Assembly (NCBI GenBank): GCA_964567475.1
Contig: CAZMMV010000004.1
Coordinates: 1 to 43,413, forward strand
Origin: CAZMMV01 sp964567475
GTDB taxonomy: Bacteria; Bacillota; Clostridia; Tissierellales; Tissierellaceae
DNA length: 43,413 bases
Direction: 5' to 3'
Shown here: positions 16,753 to 24,779 of the stretch, one piece after another
Numbering within the stretch: position 1 is the first letter of the stretch
How the letters are laid out: each line of letters opens with the position of its first letter
Translations under genes and position numbers: made by a program
The notes under the pieces: generated by a model
The model's database searches: none
What the model was told of the DNA's origin: nothing
Seen by the model: the letters and a program-made list of their open reading frames with translations, nothing else

Positions 16753-17400
16753 ATGGTAAAGATAGCCCCTTCACTACTTTCAGCAGATTTTGCTAATTTA
16801 AGTGAAGAAATAAAAAAACTTGAAAAGGGAGGAGCCGACTATATTCATCTAGATGTTATGGATGGAATATATGTACCTAATATCACTTTTGGACCTCCAG
16901 TTATAAAGAAAATAAGAAAGGTTACAAAAATACCATTTGATGTTCATTTGATGATAGATAGGCCTGAAAGGTATATAAAGGATTTTGTAGATGCAGGAGC
17001 AGACTTAATTACAGTGCATGAAGAATCTACAATTCATTTACACAGAACTATACAAGAAATTAAATCACATAATGTTAAAGCAGGAGTATCTTTAAATCCT
17101 GCTACTCCTCTGGAGAATATTGAGTATATATTAGAAGATGTAGATTTAATTCTTATTATGACTGTGAACCCTGGATTTGGAGGACAATCATTTATTCCAG
17201 CAATGGAAGAAAAAATAAGAAAATTAAAAGAAATTATAGACAAAAAGAATTTAGATATAATTTTACAAGTTGATGGTGGAGTAAAACTTGAGAATGCAAA
17301 AAAACTAATAGACTTAGGAGCGGAACTTTTAGTCGTTGGGTCAGGAATATTTGGAGCAGATGATGTAGTAGATAGGATAAAAGAATTTAAAAATTTGTAA
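16753..17400 (+). CDS. rpe: Ribulose-phosphate 3-epimerase
   Basis: Rpe interconverts ribulose 5-phosphate and xylulose 5-phosphate in the pentose phosphate pathway. The 215-residue TIM barrel shows the signatures IAPSLLSADFANL, HLDVMDGIYVPNITFGP, VHLMIDRPE, MTVNPGFGGQSFIP and QVDGGV, which contain the metal ligands and catalytic Asp pair. AGGAGG precedes ATG 16753, 1 base after the rsgA stop. Its stop codon overlaps the -35 element of the thiT promoter. Confidence 0.97.
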   Translation: MVKIAPSLLSADFANLSEEIKKLEKGGADYIHLDVMDGIYVPNITFGPPVIKKIRKVTKIPFDVHLMIDRPERYIKDFVDAGADLITVHEESTIHLHRTIQEIKSHNVKAGVSLNPATPLENIEYILEDVDLILIMTVNPGFGGQSFIPAMEEKIRKLKEIIDKKNLDIILQVDGGVKLENAKKLIDLGAELLVVGSGIFGADDVVDRIKEFKNL

Positions 17401-17422
17401 ATATAAACATATATGTTATAAT
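17395..17422 (+). promoter_or_regulatory. Promoter of the thiT-thiN module
   Basis: TTGTAA (17395-17400) overlaps the end of rpe. An extended -10, TGTTATAAT (TATAAT at 17417-17422), follows with a 16-base spacer. Transcription would start near 17429, shortly before the TPP aptamer. Confidence 0.6.
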
Positions 17423-17454
17423 TAAACTGTTGTAATCAAAATAATTAAATAATT

Positions 17455-17537
17455 TATCACTGGGGGAGCTTTAAGGCTGAGAATGTGTATACATAACCCT
17501 TAGACCTGAACTAGATAATACTAGCGTAGGGAAGTGT
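17455..17537 (+). promoter_or_regulatory. TPP riboswitch (THI element) aptamer
   Basis: The conserved TPP aptamer landmarks appear in order: GGGGGAGC, the GGCTGAGA core (17475-17482), ACCCTTAGACCTGAA, the TAATACTAGCGTAGGGAAGTG tail. Thiamine pyrophosphate binding represses downstream genes. The next gene is the thiamine transporter thiT, followed by thiamine pyrophosphokinase, which is exactly the expected regulon. Confidence 0.97.
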
Positions 17538-17552
17538 GTATTGCCTTTGAAT

Positions 17553-17590
17553 ACCCATTACCTACGCGAGTAATGGGTTATTAATTTAAA
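17553..17590 (+). terminator. TPP riboswitch expression platform hairpin
   Basis: ACCCATTAC (17553-17561) pairs with GTAATGGGT (17570-17578) to form a 9-bp stem. The loop side carries CCTACGC (17561-17567), the exact complement of aptamer bases GCGTAGG (17524-17530). Pairing of those two segments would open the hairpin when TPP is absent. The T-tract is poor (TATTAATTT), so the hairpin may act as a weak terminator or influence access to the AGGAGGAG site just downstream. Confidence 0.75.
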
Positions 17591-17603
17591 GGAGGAGTTT
17601 TTA

Positions 17604-18158
17604 ATGGAAAAGTGGAGTACAAAGATGTTAGTTGAAGCAGGACTCATGTTAGCTTTATCGATGATCTTAAGTAAAATCAAGATATTTCAAGCACCACAAG
17701 GTGGATCTGTTACTGCTGGGAGCATGATACCTATATTGTTATTTGCTCTTAGATGGGGCGTAGGACCTGGTATACTAACAGGTATTAGCTTTGGTGTATT
17801 GAAACTTTTGTTAGGAGGATGGGTATTTTCTCCTGTTCAAGCAATATTAGAATATCCTATTGCTTTTGGATTTTTAGGATTAGCTGGAATCTTTTTTAAT
17901 TCTATAGATTTTAATTCAAATGATAAGTTAAATTTAAGTGCTTATGCTAAGATAATTTTTTCTATATTTTTAGCTATTGGAGGAAGATTTCTATGTCACT
18001 TTTTAGCTGGAGTAATCTTTTTTGGTGAATATGCAGGATCACAAAATCCTTGGATTTATTCAGCTATATATCAATCAAGCTATTTAGTGCCTGAATTTAT
18101 TGTTTCTGCAATTATATTGTCTTTATTGTGGAAGCCTTTAAGGAGAGTAGGAAAATAA
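17604..18158 (+). CDS. thiT: ThiT, substrate-binding (S) component of an ECF thiamine transporter
   Basis: ThiT is the membrane protein that captures thiamine for an energy-coupling factor transporter; the EcfA/A'/T energising module is not in this window. The 184-residue protein is almost entirely hydrophobic with about six predicted helices. It carries family stretches such as QAPQGGSVTAGSMIPIL and LFALRWGVGPG near the N terminus, and AGVIFFGEYA and YLVPEF towards the end. AAAGGAGGAG precedes ATG 17604. It lies directly behind a TPP riboswitch, which confirms the vitamin specificity. B. subtilis lacks this gene at the equivalent position. Confidence 0.95.
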   Translation: MEKWSTKMLVEAGLMLALSMILSKIKIFQAPQGGSVTAGSMIPILLFALRWGVGPGILTGISFGVLKLLLGGWVFSPVQAILEYPIAFGFLGLAGIFFNSIDFNSNDKLNLSAYAKIIFSIFLAIGGRFLCHFLAGVIFFGEYAGSQNPWIYSAIYQSSYLVPEFIVSAIILSLLWKPLRRVGK

Positions 18159-18163
18159 TAAGA

Positions 18164-18811
18164 ATGGATGATTATATGAATGCTTTAGTTATAGCTAATG
18201 GTGATATAAAAAATTACGATATTTTAAAGTCTGTAATTAAAGATGTAGATTTTATTTTATGTGTTGATGGAGGCGTTGATCATATATTAAAAATAAATCA
18301 TAAGCCTCATATGGTATTTGGTGATTTGGATTCTATTAGTGAAGAAGGATTAAGTTTTATAAAGAAAGAAAACATAGCTATTGAAAGATTTCCTTCAATA
18401 AAAGATTCAACAGATACTGAACTAGGAATAGATTATTTAGTATCTCAGGGATATAAAGAAATTACATTAATGGGAGTTACAGGATCTAGACAAGACCATA
18501 CATTGGCAAATATATTTTTATTAGACTATTTATTAGAAAAAAACATAAAGGGTAAAATTGTAGATAATAACAATATAATTTATTTATCAGATAATTATTT
18601 AAAATTAAAAAAAACAAAAGGATATTATCTTTCTATAATTCCAATAGATTTGGCTGGAGTTAGGATAAGCTTAGATGGATTTTTTTATAATTTACAAAGC
18701 AAGTATATTCCCTTTGGATCTACACTTGGAGTTAGTAATGAAATTATAGAAGATTATGGTGAGATTAAAATAGAAGAGGGAAAGGCATTGATTTTTCAAT
18801 CAAAAGATTAA
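18164..18811 (+). CDS. thiN: Thiamine pyrophosphokinase
   Basis: The enzyme converts thiamine plus ATP to thiamine pyrophosphate, the riboswitch ligand. Family motifs seen are ALVIANGD near the start, FILCVDGGVDHIL, GDLDSI, KDSTDTE and GVTGSRQDHTLANI; the last contains the nucleotide-binding region. The reading frame is open back to GTG 18128 inside thiT, but that would duplicate no conserved sequence. ATG 18164 (215 residues) follows TAGGA, and ATG 18176 (211 residues) is an alternative. It starts 5 bases after thiT ends and shares its riboswitch. A strong terminator overlaps the stop. Confidence 0.94.
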   Translation: MDDYMNALVIANGDIKNYDILKSVIKDVDFILCVDGGVDHILKINHKPHMVFGDLDSISEEGLSFIKKENIAIERFPSIKDSTDTELGIDYLVSQGYKEITLMGVTGSRQDHTLANIFLLDYLLEKNIKGKIVDNNNIIYLSDNYLKLKKTKGYYLSIIPIDLAGVRISLDGFFYNLQSKYIPFGSTLGVSNEIIEDYGEIKIEEGKALIFQSKD

Positions 18812-18841
18812 AGCTTAGGATATTTATCCTAAGCTTTTTTG
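18811..18841 (+). terminator. Intrinsic terminator of thiT-thiN
   Basis: An 11-bp stem, AAGCTTAGGAT with ATCCTAAGCTT, encloses a 4-base loop and is followed by a run of Ts. It begins at the thiN stop codon. Confidence 0.93.
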
Positions 18842-18898
18842 TAACTATTTTATTTGTTTTTCATAATATGTATTAAAGGAGAAACAGGAGGTTATATT

Positions 18899-19069
18899 TT
18901 GAAAAGATTTTATTATAGATATCTTTATAAATCAAAAAAAATCATAGGAATAGCAATGGCTATAATAGGGTTTTTAATTGTTGTAAAATTTATACCTGTA
19001 GAACTTATACTTTTTTTAATAGGAATTGCGCTTTTAATTATGGCAGGATTAATATTAAAAATAAAATAA
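18899..19069 (+). CDS. Small two-helix membrane protein of unknown function
   Basis: The frame is open from 18854, but a strong CAGGAGG site (18886-18892) lies inside that longer version and correctly precedes TTG 18899, giving a 56-residue protein. It starts with a basic, Tyr-rich cytosolic segment (KRFYYRYLYKSKK) and then has two hydrophobic stretches, about residues 15-30 and 33-53, ending in KIK. I do not recognise a named family. It occupies the place of spoVM between thiN and rpmB in B. subtilis, but it is twice as long and does not resemble the 26-residue amphipathic SpoVM helix. A bidirectional terminator follows. Function is unknown. Confidence 0.75.
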   Translation: MKRFYYRYLYKSKKIIGIAMAIIGFLIVVKFIPVELILFLIGIALLIMAGLILKIK

Positions 19070-19110
19070 GGCTTACCATGGTTTTGAATTAATGGTAGCC
19101 TTATTTTTGT
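19063..19110. terminator. Bidirectional terminator between the small membrane protein gene and rpmB
   Basis: AAAATAAGGCT plus ACCAT pairs with ATGGT plus AGCCTTATTTT around a 12-base loop, with a single bulged T. T-runs follow on the plus strand and A-runs precede, so it can end both the forward transcript and the convergent rpmB transcript. Confidence 0.88.
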
Positions 19111-19127
19111 TTTTTTGTTATTTTAAA

Positions 19128-19319
19128 CTATAGTGCCCTTTCAACATATCCAGATCTTAAACATCTAGTACATACGTTGATTCTTTTAGTTGAACCGTTA
19201 ACTACTGCCTTTACTGATCTAAGATTAGGGGACCAACTTCTTGAATTTTTTCTATTTGAGAAGGAAACTTTGTTACCGAAAACTTTTCCCTTGCCACATA
19301 CTGCACAAACTTTAGCCAT
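19128..19319 (-). CDS. rpmB: Ribosomal protein L28, zinc-ribbon (C+) type
   Basis: This is a 50S subunit protein. The 63-residue product reads MAKVCAVCGKG at the start, and has SWSPNLRSVKAVVNG in the middle and CTRCLRSGYVERAL at the end. Two CxxC pairs make it the zinc-binding form of L28. On the reverse strand AAGGAGG (19327-19333 area) precedes ATG 19319. The frame also opens at GTG 19328, but that codon overlaps the ribosome binding site and is rejected. The gene faces opposite to its neighbours, as rpmB does at this locus in B. subtilis. Confidence 0.97.
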   Translation of the reverse strand: MAKVCAVCGKGKVFGNKVSFSNRKNSRSWSPNLRSVKAVVNGSTKRINVCTRCLRSGYVERAL

Positions 19320-19384
19320 GAAAAACACCTCCTTAGCTTACTGCTATGAATATATAAATTAAAATTTCATTAATAGCATATTAC

Positions 19385-19414
19385 ATTCTACCACAAGTTT
19401 TAATAAAAAAGCAA
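19385..19414 (-). promoter_or_regulatory. Promoter of rpmB
   Basis: On the reverse strand TTGCTT (plus 19409-19414) and TAGAAT (plus 19385-19390) are separated by 18 bases and lie about 65 bases upstream of the L28 start. Confidence 0.6.
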
Positions 19415-19454
19415 TTAAAATATATTTTAATATTAATAAAATACTAGTATTTAG

Positions 19455-19483
19455 TTGAACTATTATATTTTTTAAGGTAAAAT
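19455..19483 (+). promoter_or_regulatory. Promoter of yloU-fakA
   Basis: TTGAAC (19455-19460) and TAAAAT (19478-19483) have a 17-base spacer and lie 38 bases before yloU. Together with the rpmB promoter it makes this roughly 200-base gap a divergent promoter region; I see no further structure in it. Confidence 0.6.
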
Positions 19484-19521
19484 GAATATGTGATATATCT
19501 AAAATAAGGAGGCGATGAAGT

Positions 19522-19878
19522 ATGCCAGCCAAAGAAACTAATAAATATGGTTTAATTAGTATAGATAATAATGTTATAGCTAGACTAGCAGGTATATCTG
19601 CTATGGAGAGTTATGGTATAGTAGGTATGGCTTCTAAAGACGCTACAGATGGGTTATTTCAGCTTTTGAAATGGGACCATTTAACTAAAGGTATAAAAGT
19701 ATATTCCAAAGATAATACATTAACTATTGATTTACATGTTATATTAGAATATGGCATTAAGATATCCGTAGTGGCTAAAAATATAATGGATAGGGTTAAG
19801 TTTAATGTTGAAAATTTAACAGGAATGACAGTAGATAAAATAAATGTATATGTAGAAGGAATAAGAGTTGAAAAGTAG
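19522..19878 (+). CDS. yloU: Asp23/Gls24 family envelope stress protein YloU
   Basis: The family is small cytosolic proteins linked to envelope stress (Asp23 in staphylococci); the biochemical role is not settled. The 118-residue protein shows the family core: GLISIDNNVIARLAGISAMESYGIVG near the N terminus, then an alternating beta pattern and a C-terminal VDKINVYVEGI. AAGGAGGCG precedes ATG 19522. It is followed after 18 bases by fakA, a pairing conserved in Firmicutes, which suggests a shared link to membrane lipids. Confidence 0.93.
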   Translation: MPAKETNKYGLISIDNNVIARLAGISAMESYGIVGMASKDATDGLFQLLKWDHLTKGIKVYSKDNTLTIDLHVILEYGIKISVVAKNIMDRVKFNVENLTGMTVDKINVYVEGIRVEK

Positions 19879-19896
19879 TTTGAGGAGGTACTATAA

Positions 19897-21543
19897 TTGA
19901 TAATAGAAAATCTAGATGGAGCTATGCTTAAAAAAGCACTAATGGGTGCAGCAAAGCTCCTTGAAGATAATAAGGAGGAAGTAAACTCCTTAAATGTTTT
20001 TCCTGTTCCAGACGGTGATACAGGTACAAATATGTCCCTGACGGTAAATTCAGCAATTAAACAAGGAATTAAGCAAAAAAATGAAAGTGTATCCCAAATA
20101 GCATTAGCTACTTCAAATGGTTCGTTGATGGGAGCAAGAGGTAATTCAGGTGTTATATTATCTCAGCTTTTTAGAGGCTTTTCTGATGGCTTAAACAACA
20201 AAGATACAGTAGATATAGAAACTTTATCTTATGCCTTTAAAAAGGCAGCTGATACTGCATATAAGGCAGTAATGAAACCTACAGAAGGAACAATTTTAAC
20301 AGTTGCAAGGGAATGTGGAGAATATGCAGTAGCCAATTATTCTAAGGAAGAGGATATTTTAGTATTTTTCAAAAAAATAATAAATCATGGAGATATTATT
20401 CTTTCTAAAACTCCTGACATGCTTCCTGTTTTAAAACAGGCAGGAGTAGTTGATGCTGGAGGAAAGGGTTTAATGTATGTTCTAAAGGGAGCATATAATT
20501 CTTTAGCAAGTGAGGAAGATGTTTTTCTATCTGTTGAATCAAAAGTTGAAGAAAGAAAAGAAACTCATGATATAGATAATAGTGATATAGAATTTGCTTA
20601 TTGCACAGAATTTATTATAAATACTGATTACAAGGGAATTGATAGTTTACGAGAAGAATTTTCAGTGGATGCAGATTCTCTTATGGTAGTAGGTGGAGAA
20701 GGATTGATTAAAGTTCATGTTCATACTAATAATCCTGGATCAATTCTTGAGAAATCTCTGAAATTAGGAGAACTATCAGATATAAAAATAGATAATATGA
20801 GGTATCAACATGAAGAAGTTTTATTAAAAACAGAATTAGAAGATTTAAGAAATAATAAAAATAGTGAAAAAGAAAATAAAATAGACAAAAAATATTCTTT
20901 CATTGCTATTTCTACAGGAGAAGGAATTGATGAAATATTTAAAGATTTAAATGTTGACGTTTTGGTATCAGGTGGGCAAACTATGAACCCAAGTACTGAA
21001 GATATTCTCAATGCTATTGATAGTACTACTGGGGAATATGTATTTATACTACCTAACAATAGTAATATTATTTTAGCTGCAGAACAATCTAAGGAGCTTA
21101 GTTCTAGAAATATTATAGTTATACCTACTAAGACGATTCCCCAGGGAATATCAGCTCTAATATCATTTGATGAGGAAGCTTCAGAAGAAGAAAATAAAAA
21201 CAATATGATAGAGACTATTTCATATGTTAAAACAGGTCAAGTTACTTATTCTGTAAGAGATACTGAATACAATAGTACTCATATAGAAAAGGATGATATA
21301 ATAGGTCTATCTGAAGGAGACATTACATCAAGTGGAAAAGAAATAAATAAAGTTGCAGAAGAACTTTTAGAAGGAATGATAGATGAAGATATTTCTTTAA
21401 TTACAATTCTTTATGGAAAGGATCTATCTGAAGATATGGCAAAAGAATTAGAAGAAGAAATATCTAATAAATATGATGATATAGATGTAGAACTTATATA
21501 TGGTGGTCAGCCATTATACTATTACATTTTTTCTTTGGAATAA
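19897..21543 (+). CDS. fakA: Fatty acid kinase ATP-binding subunit FakA (DhaL/DegV-like)
   Basis: FakA phosphorylates exogenous fatty acids presented by a FakB (DegV) partner, giving acyl-phosphate for PlsX/PlsY. The N-terminal DhaL (Dak2) domain, about 1-200, has the Mg-ADP motif NVFPVPDGDTGTNMSLT and MGARGNSGVILSQ. The middle and C-terminal parts (about 230-548) contain VHVHTNNPG and SGGQTMNPSTEDI as in YloV. TTG 19897 is the start, 7-8 bases after GAGGAGG. It is 548 residues, normal. No FakB gene lies in the window; plsX and acpP are 8 kb downstream. Confidence 0.94.
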   Translation: MIIENLDGAMLKKALMGAAKLLEDNKEEVNSLNVFPVPDGDTGTNMSLTVNSAIKQGIKQKNESVSQIALATSNGSLMGARGNSGVILSQLFRGFSDGLNNKDTVDIETLSYAFKKAADTAYKAVMKPTEGTILTVARECGEYAVANYSKEEDILVFFKKIINHGDIILSKTPDMLPVLKQAGVVDAGGKGLMYVLKGAYNSLASEEDVFLSVESKVEERKETHDIDNSDIEFAYCTEFIINTDYKGIDSLREEFSVDADSLMVVGGEGLIKVHVHTNNPGSILEKSLKLGELSDIKIDNMRYQHEEVLLKTELEDLRNNKNSEKENKIDKKYSFIAISTGEGIDEIFKDLNVDVLVSGGQTMNPSTEDILNAIDSTTGEYVFILPNNSNIILAAEQSKELSSRNIIVIPTKTIPQGISALISFDEEASEEENKNNMIETISYVKTGQVTYSVRDTEYNSTHIEKDDIIGLSEGDITSSGKEINKVAEELLEGMIDEDISLITILYGKDLSEDMAKELEEEISNKYDDIDVELIYGGQPLYYYIFSLE

Positions 21544-21546
21544 GAC

Positions 21547-21571
21547 ACCCTACCTTAGGTAGGGTTTTTTT
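21547..21571 (+). terminator. Intrinsic terminator after fakA
   Basis: An 8-bp stem ACCCTACC/GGTAGGGT with a 3-base loop is followed by seven Ts, a few bases after the fakA stop. Confidence 0.9.
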
Positions 21572-21598
21572 ACATACTATTGTTTTGGAGGATTACAA

Positions 21599-23659
21599 AT
21601 GAAATCATTAGAAAAAAGCATACAATATATTAGGGGGGTAGGACCTAAAAAAGCTTCCCGACTAAAGAAGTTAAATATTTCAACTTTAGAGGACATGATT
21701 TACTTTATACCTAGGGAATATGAAGATAAGTCTAAATTTAAGACTTTAAGAGAATGCACAATAGGAGAAAAAGCTAGTTTGAAAGTTGAAGTATTGGGTC
21801 GGGGTAATGTTATAAGACCTAGGAGGAATTTGTCTATTTTAAAAATTTCTGTTAAAGATTCATCTCAAAATGGATATCTTGTATGGTTTAATCAAGAATA
21901 CTTGAAAAATAGATTTCCTGTGGGTAAAGAAATGGTTGTAAATGGGAAAGTAAATAGAAATGGGATGGAACTTCAGATTATGAATCCTGTTTTTGAAGAA
22001 GTAGGAGTTATGAATAAAGTAGGTACAATAAGACCTCTATATTCTTTAACAAAGGGTATAACTAATAATGAAATTATAAGAATAATTCAAGATATAATAA
22101 AAAATAATTTAGATGGAATTGGAGAATTTGTACCCTTAGATATAATAAAAAAATATAATCTAGTATCTATTAAAAAAGCAATAAAAAGCATTCATTTTCC
22201 TGAAAATGAAACTATATTAGAAAATTCTAGAAAAACTCTTGCTTTTAATGAACTTTTAATATTGCAATTAGGACTTTTTTCTCTTAAGAATAAAAGATTT
22301 AGTGAAATAGATGGTGTACAATTTAAAAAGACACCAAAGCTAGAGGAGTTTGTTGAAAAATTACCATTTACACTTACAAATGCCCAAAGAAGAGTTTTGG
22401 AAGAAATAGAAATAGATATGGAAAATGAAACTCAAATGAACAGATTGATTCAAGGAGATGTTGGATCAGGTAAAACCATAGTAGCAGTTTTAGCTATGTA
22501 TAAGGCAGTGTTATCAGGCTATCAAAGTGTGATGATGGCACCAACAGAAATTCTTGCATATCAACATTTCGAATCTTTACATAGCTACTTTAATGATTAT
22601 AATATTAAGTGTGAGCTTTTAGTAGGAAGTATAAGCAAGAAAAGAAAAGAAGAAATTCTAAAGGATTTAAAAGAAGGGAAAATAGATATTTTAATAGGAA
22701 CTCATGCTGTTATACAAGATGGTGTTGAGTTTAATAATCTAGGGCTTGCTATTACAGATGAGCAACATAGATTTGGTGTAAAACAAAGAGCTAGTCTATC
22801 TCAAAAGGGTAAAAGCCCTGATACTATAGTTATGACTGCTACACCTATTCCTAGGACTTTAGCCCTTATACTGTATGGTGATTTAGATATTTCTATAATA
22901 GATGAGTTGCCCCCAGGAAGGAAGAAGATAGAGACCTATGCAGTAGGTTCTAATATGATAGATAGAATGAATAAATTTGTAAGAAAACAAATACTAGAAG
23001 GTAGGCAAGCTTATATTGTTTCTCCCTTAATCGAAGAGAGTGAGACTTTGAAAGTTAAATCAGCAGAAGAAATATATGAAAGATTAAAAGACGATATATT
23101 TAAAGAATTCAATGTAGCTCTTTTACATGGTAAGATGAATTCCAAAGAAAAAGACAAAATAATGGCTGATTTTAAAAATAATAAGGTCCAAATATTAATA
23201 TCTACAACAGTAATAGAAGTAGGGGTAAATGTGCCAAATGCTAATATAATTGCTATATATAATGCTGAAAGATTTGGTCTAGCTCAATTACATCAGTTAA
23301 GAGGACGAGTTGGTAGAGGAGAATACCAATCTTATTGCATACTAGTAAATGAAAGCAATGGTAAGATTGCCAGGGAAAGAATGAGGATTCTGCAAAAATC
23401 TAATGATGGTTTTGAAATATCTGAAAAGGATTTAGAACTTAGAGGGCCTGGAGAATTCTTTGGTACAAAACAACATGGTATTCCAGAGTTAAAGATTGCT
23501 AATTTAATAAATGATATGTCCATATTAAAAGTTGTGCAAAAGGAAGCAAGGGAGATTTTAAAAGTAGATCCTGAACTAAGATTAGATAAGCATAAAAAAT
23601 TAAGAGAAAAAATAGAAAAGATGTTTAAAACTCAAATTGAAGATTTAACATTTAATTGA
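21599..23659 (+). CDS. recG: ATP-dependent DNA helicase RecG
   Basis: RecG remodels stalled replication forks and branched recombination intermediates. An N-terminal wedge/OB domain covers about 1-240. The helicase core has the P-loop GDVGSGKT at 286-293, DEQH at 387-390, TATPIPRTLAL shortly after, and a C-terminal QLRGRVGRG motif. The 686-residue length is typical. GGAGG precedes ATG 21599. In B. subtilis the serine dehydratase genes separate recG from yloV; here they are adjacent but split by a terminator. No clear promoter was found in the short gap. Confidence 0.97.
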   Translation: MKSLEKSIQYIRGVGPKKASRLKKLNISTLEDMIYFIPREYEDKSKFKTLRECTIGEKASLKVEVLGRGNVIRPRRNLSILKISVKDSSQNGYLVWFNQEYLKNRFPVGKEMVVNGKVNRNGMELQIMNPVFEEVGVMNKVGTIRPLYSLTKGITNNEIIRIIQDIIKNNLDGIGEFVPLDIIKKYNLVSIKKAIKSIHFPENETILENSRKTLAFNELLILQLGLFSLKNKRFSEIDGVQFKKTPKLEEFVEKLPFTLTNAQRRVLEEIEIDMENETQMNRLIQGDVGSGKTIVAVLAMYKAVLSGYQSVMMAPTEILAYQHFESLHSYFNDYNIKCELLVGSISKKRKEEILKDLKEGKIDILIGTHAVIQDGVEFNNLGLAITDEQHRFGVKQRASLSQKGKSPDTIVMTATPIPRTLALILYGDLDISIIDELPPGRKKIETYAVGSNMIDRMNKFVRKQILEGRQAYIVSPLIEESETLKVKSAEEIYERLKDDIFKEFNVALLHGKMNSKEKDKIMADFKNNKVQILISTTVIEVGVNVPNANIIAIYNAERFGLAQLHQLRGRVGRGEYQSYCILVNESNGKIARERMRILQKSNDGFEISEKDLELRGPGEFFGTKQHGIPELKIANLINDMSILKVVQKEAREILKVDPELRLDKHKKLREKIEKMFKTQIEDLTFN

Positions 23660-23718
23660 TTTTTATTTTGAAGAATTTATGTTAGAATAATACTATGTTA
23701 GTTTTAGGAGGTTAAATT

Positions 23719-24288
23719 GTGAGGGTAATTTCAGGAATAAGTAAAGGACATAGATTAAAAGGACCTAAAGGTAGTAAGGTAAGACCTACAGAAGACAGAA
23801 TTAAGGAATCATTGTTTAATATACTAGGACATATAGATAGAAATGCTGTTGTTTTAGATGCTTTTGCAGGTTCTGGTTCCATTGGAATAGAATTTTTGAG
23901 TAGAGGAGCAAAAGAATCATATTTTATAGACAATTATTATGATAGTATATCTACTATAAAGGAAAATCTAGAACATACAAAATTAATAGATAGAGCTAAT
24001 GTAATTAAATCTGATATATTTGTGATGTTAAAAGGCTTTAATAAAAAAGATTTTGGATTTGACTATATATATTTAGATCCTCCTTTTAATCAAGAAGGAC
24101 TAGTTCCCAAACTACTAGAAGCTATATACAAAGACAATGTTTTAAATAAGGATGGTCTTATAATAGTAGAACATGAAAAAGATTTAGAACTAGAAGATAA
24201 TATATATAATTTTGAAAAAGTAGATTATAGAAAATATGGGAGTAAATCATTAACATTTTATAAAAACAAAAATAAAGAAAAAAGGTGA
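23719..24288 (+). CDS. rsmD: 16S rRNA m2G966 methyltransferase RsmD
   Basis: RsmD methylates N2 of G966 in 16S rRNA. The SAM-binding region VLDAFAGSGSIGIEFLSRGA and the catalytic DPPF motif (YLDPPFNQEG) are clear, as is the N-terminal RVISGISKG and RPTEDRIKESLFNIL. GTG 23719 follows TAGGAGG at good spacing and gives 189 residues. It is 5 bases from coaD, a pairing conserved across bacteria, so the two are cotranslated. Confidence 0.96.
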   Translation: MRVISGISKGHRLKGPKGSKVRPTEDRIKESLFNILGHIDRNAVVLDAFAGSGSIGIEFLSRGAKESYFIDNYYDSISTIKENLEHTKLIDRANVIKSDIFVMLKGFNKKDFGFDYIYLDPPFNQEGLVPKLLEAIYKDNVLNKDGLIIVEHEKDLELEDNIYNFEKVDYRKYGSKSLTFYKNKNKEKR

Positions 24289-24293
24289 TATAA

Positions 24294-24773
24294 ATGAGGG
24301 CAGTTTATCCAGGAAGTTTTGACCCAGTAACTTATGGTCATTTAGACATAATAAAAAGAATATCTAAAAAGGTAGATTACTTAATAGTAGCAGTTTTAAA
24401 TAATCATTCTAAAAAAAGTGTTTTTTCCTTAGAAGAGAGAATGAACTTTTTAAAAGAAGTAACTAAGGATATAAAGAATATTGAAATAGATTGTTTTGAA
24501 GGACTTTTAACTGATTATGCTGATAAAAAAGATTGTACTACTATGGTTAGGGGATTAAGAGCTGTTTCTGATTTTGAATATGAAATGCAGATGGCCTTAG
24601 TTAATAAAAAAATAAATGATGACATTGAAACTTTGTTTATGGCATCTAGTACTAAATATGGTTACTTAAGCTCTAGTATAGTTAAAGAAATTGCTATGTT
24701 AGGCGGGGATATTTCTTGTTTTGTTCCACCAATAGTAGAAGATGCATTAAAAAATAAATATAAGGAGGAATAG
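24294..24773 (+). CDS. coaD: Phosphopantetheine adenylyltransferase
   Basis: CoaD joins 4'-phosphopantetheine to AMP from ATP, the penultimate step of coenzyme A synthesis, complementing CoaBC in this window. The 159-residue protein begins AVYPGSFDPVTYGHLDII, containing the nucleotidyltransferase TxGH motif, and carries VRGLRAVSDFEYE and the SSSIVKEIA signature (ISS-type loop). AAGGTGA precedes ATG 24294. Length matches the family exactly. Confidence 0.97.
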   Translation: MRAVYPGSFDPVTYGHLDIIKRISKKVDYLIVAVLNNHSKKSVFSLEERMNFLKEVTKDIKNIEIDCFEGLLTDYADKKDCTTMVRGLRAVSDFEYEMQMALVNKKINDDIETLFMASSTKYGYLSSSIVKEIAMLGGDISCFVPPIVEDALKNKYKEE

Positions 24774-24779
24774 GAAATC

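Noticed and set aside
19320..19521. A hidden small gene or RNA in the 200-base rpmB-yloU gap
   Set aside because: Divergent promoters and ribosome binding sites account for the region; no open frame with a site and no stable hairpin was seen.
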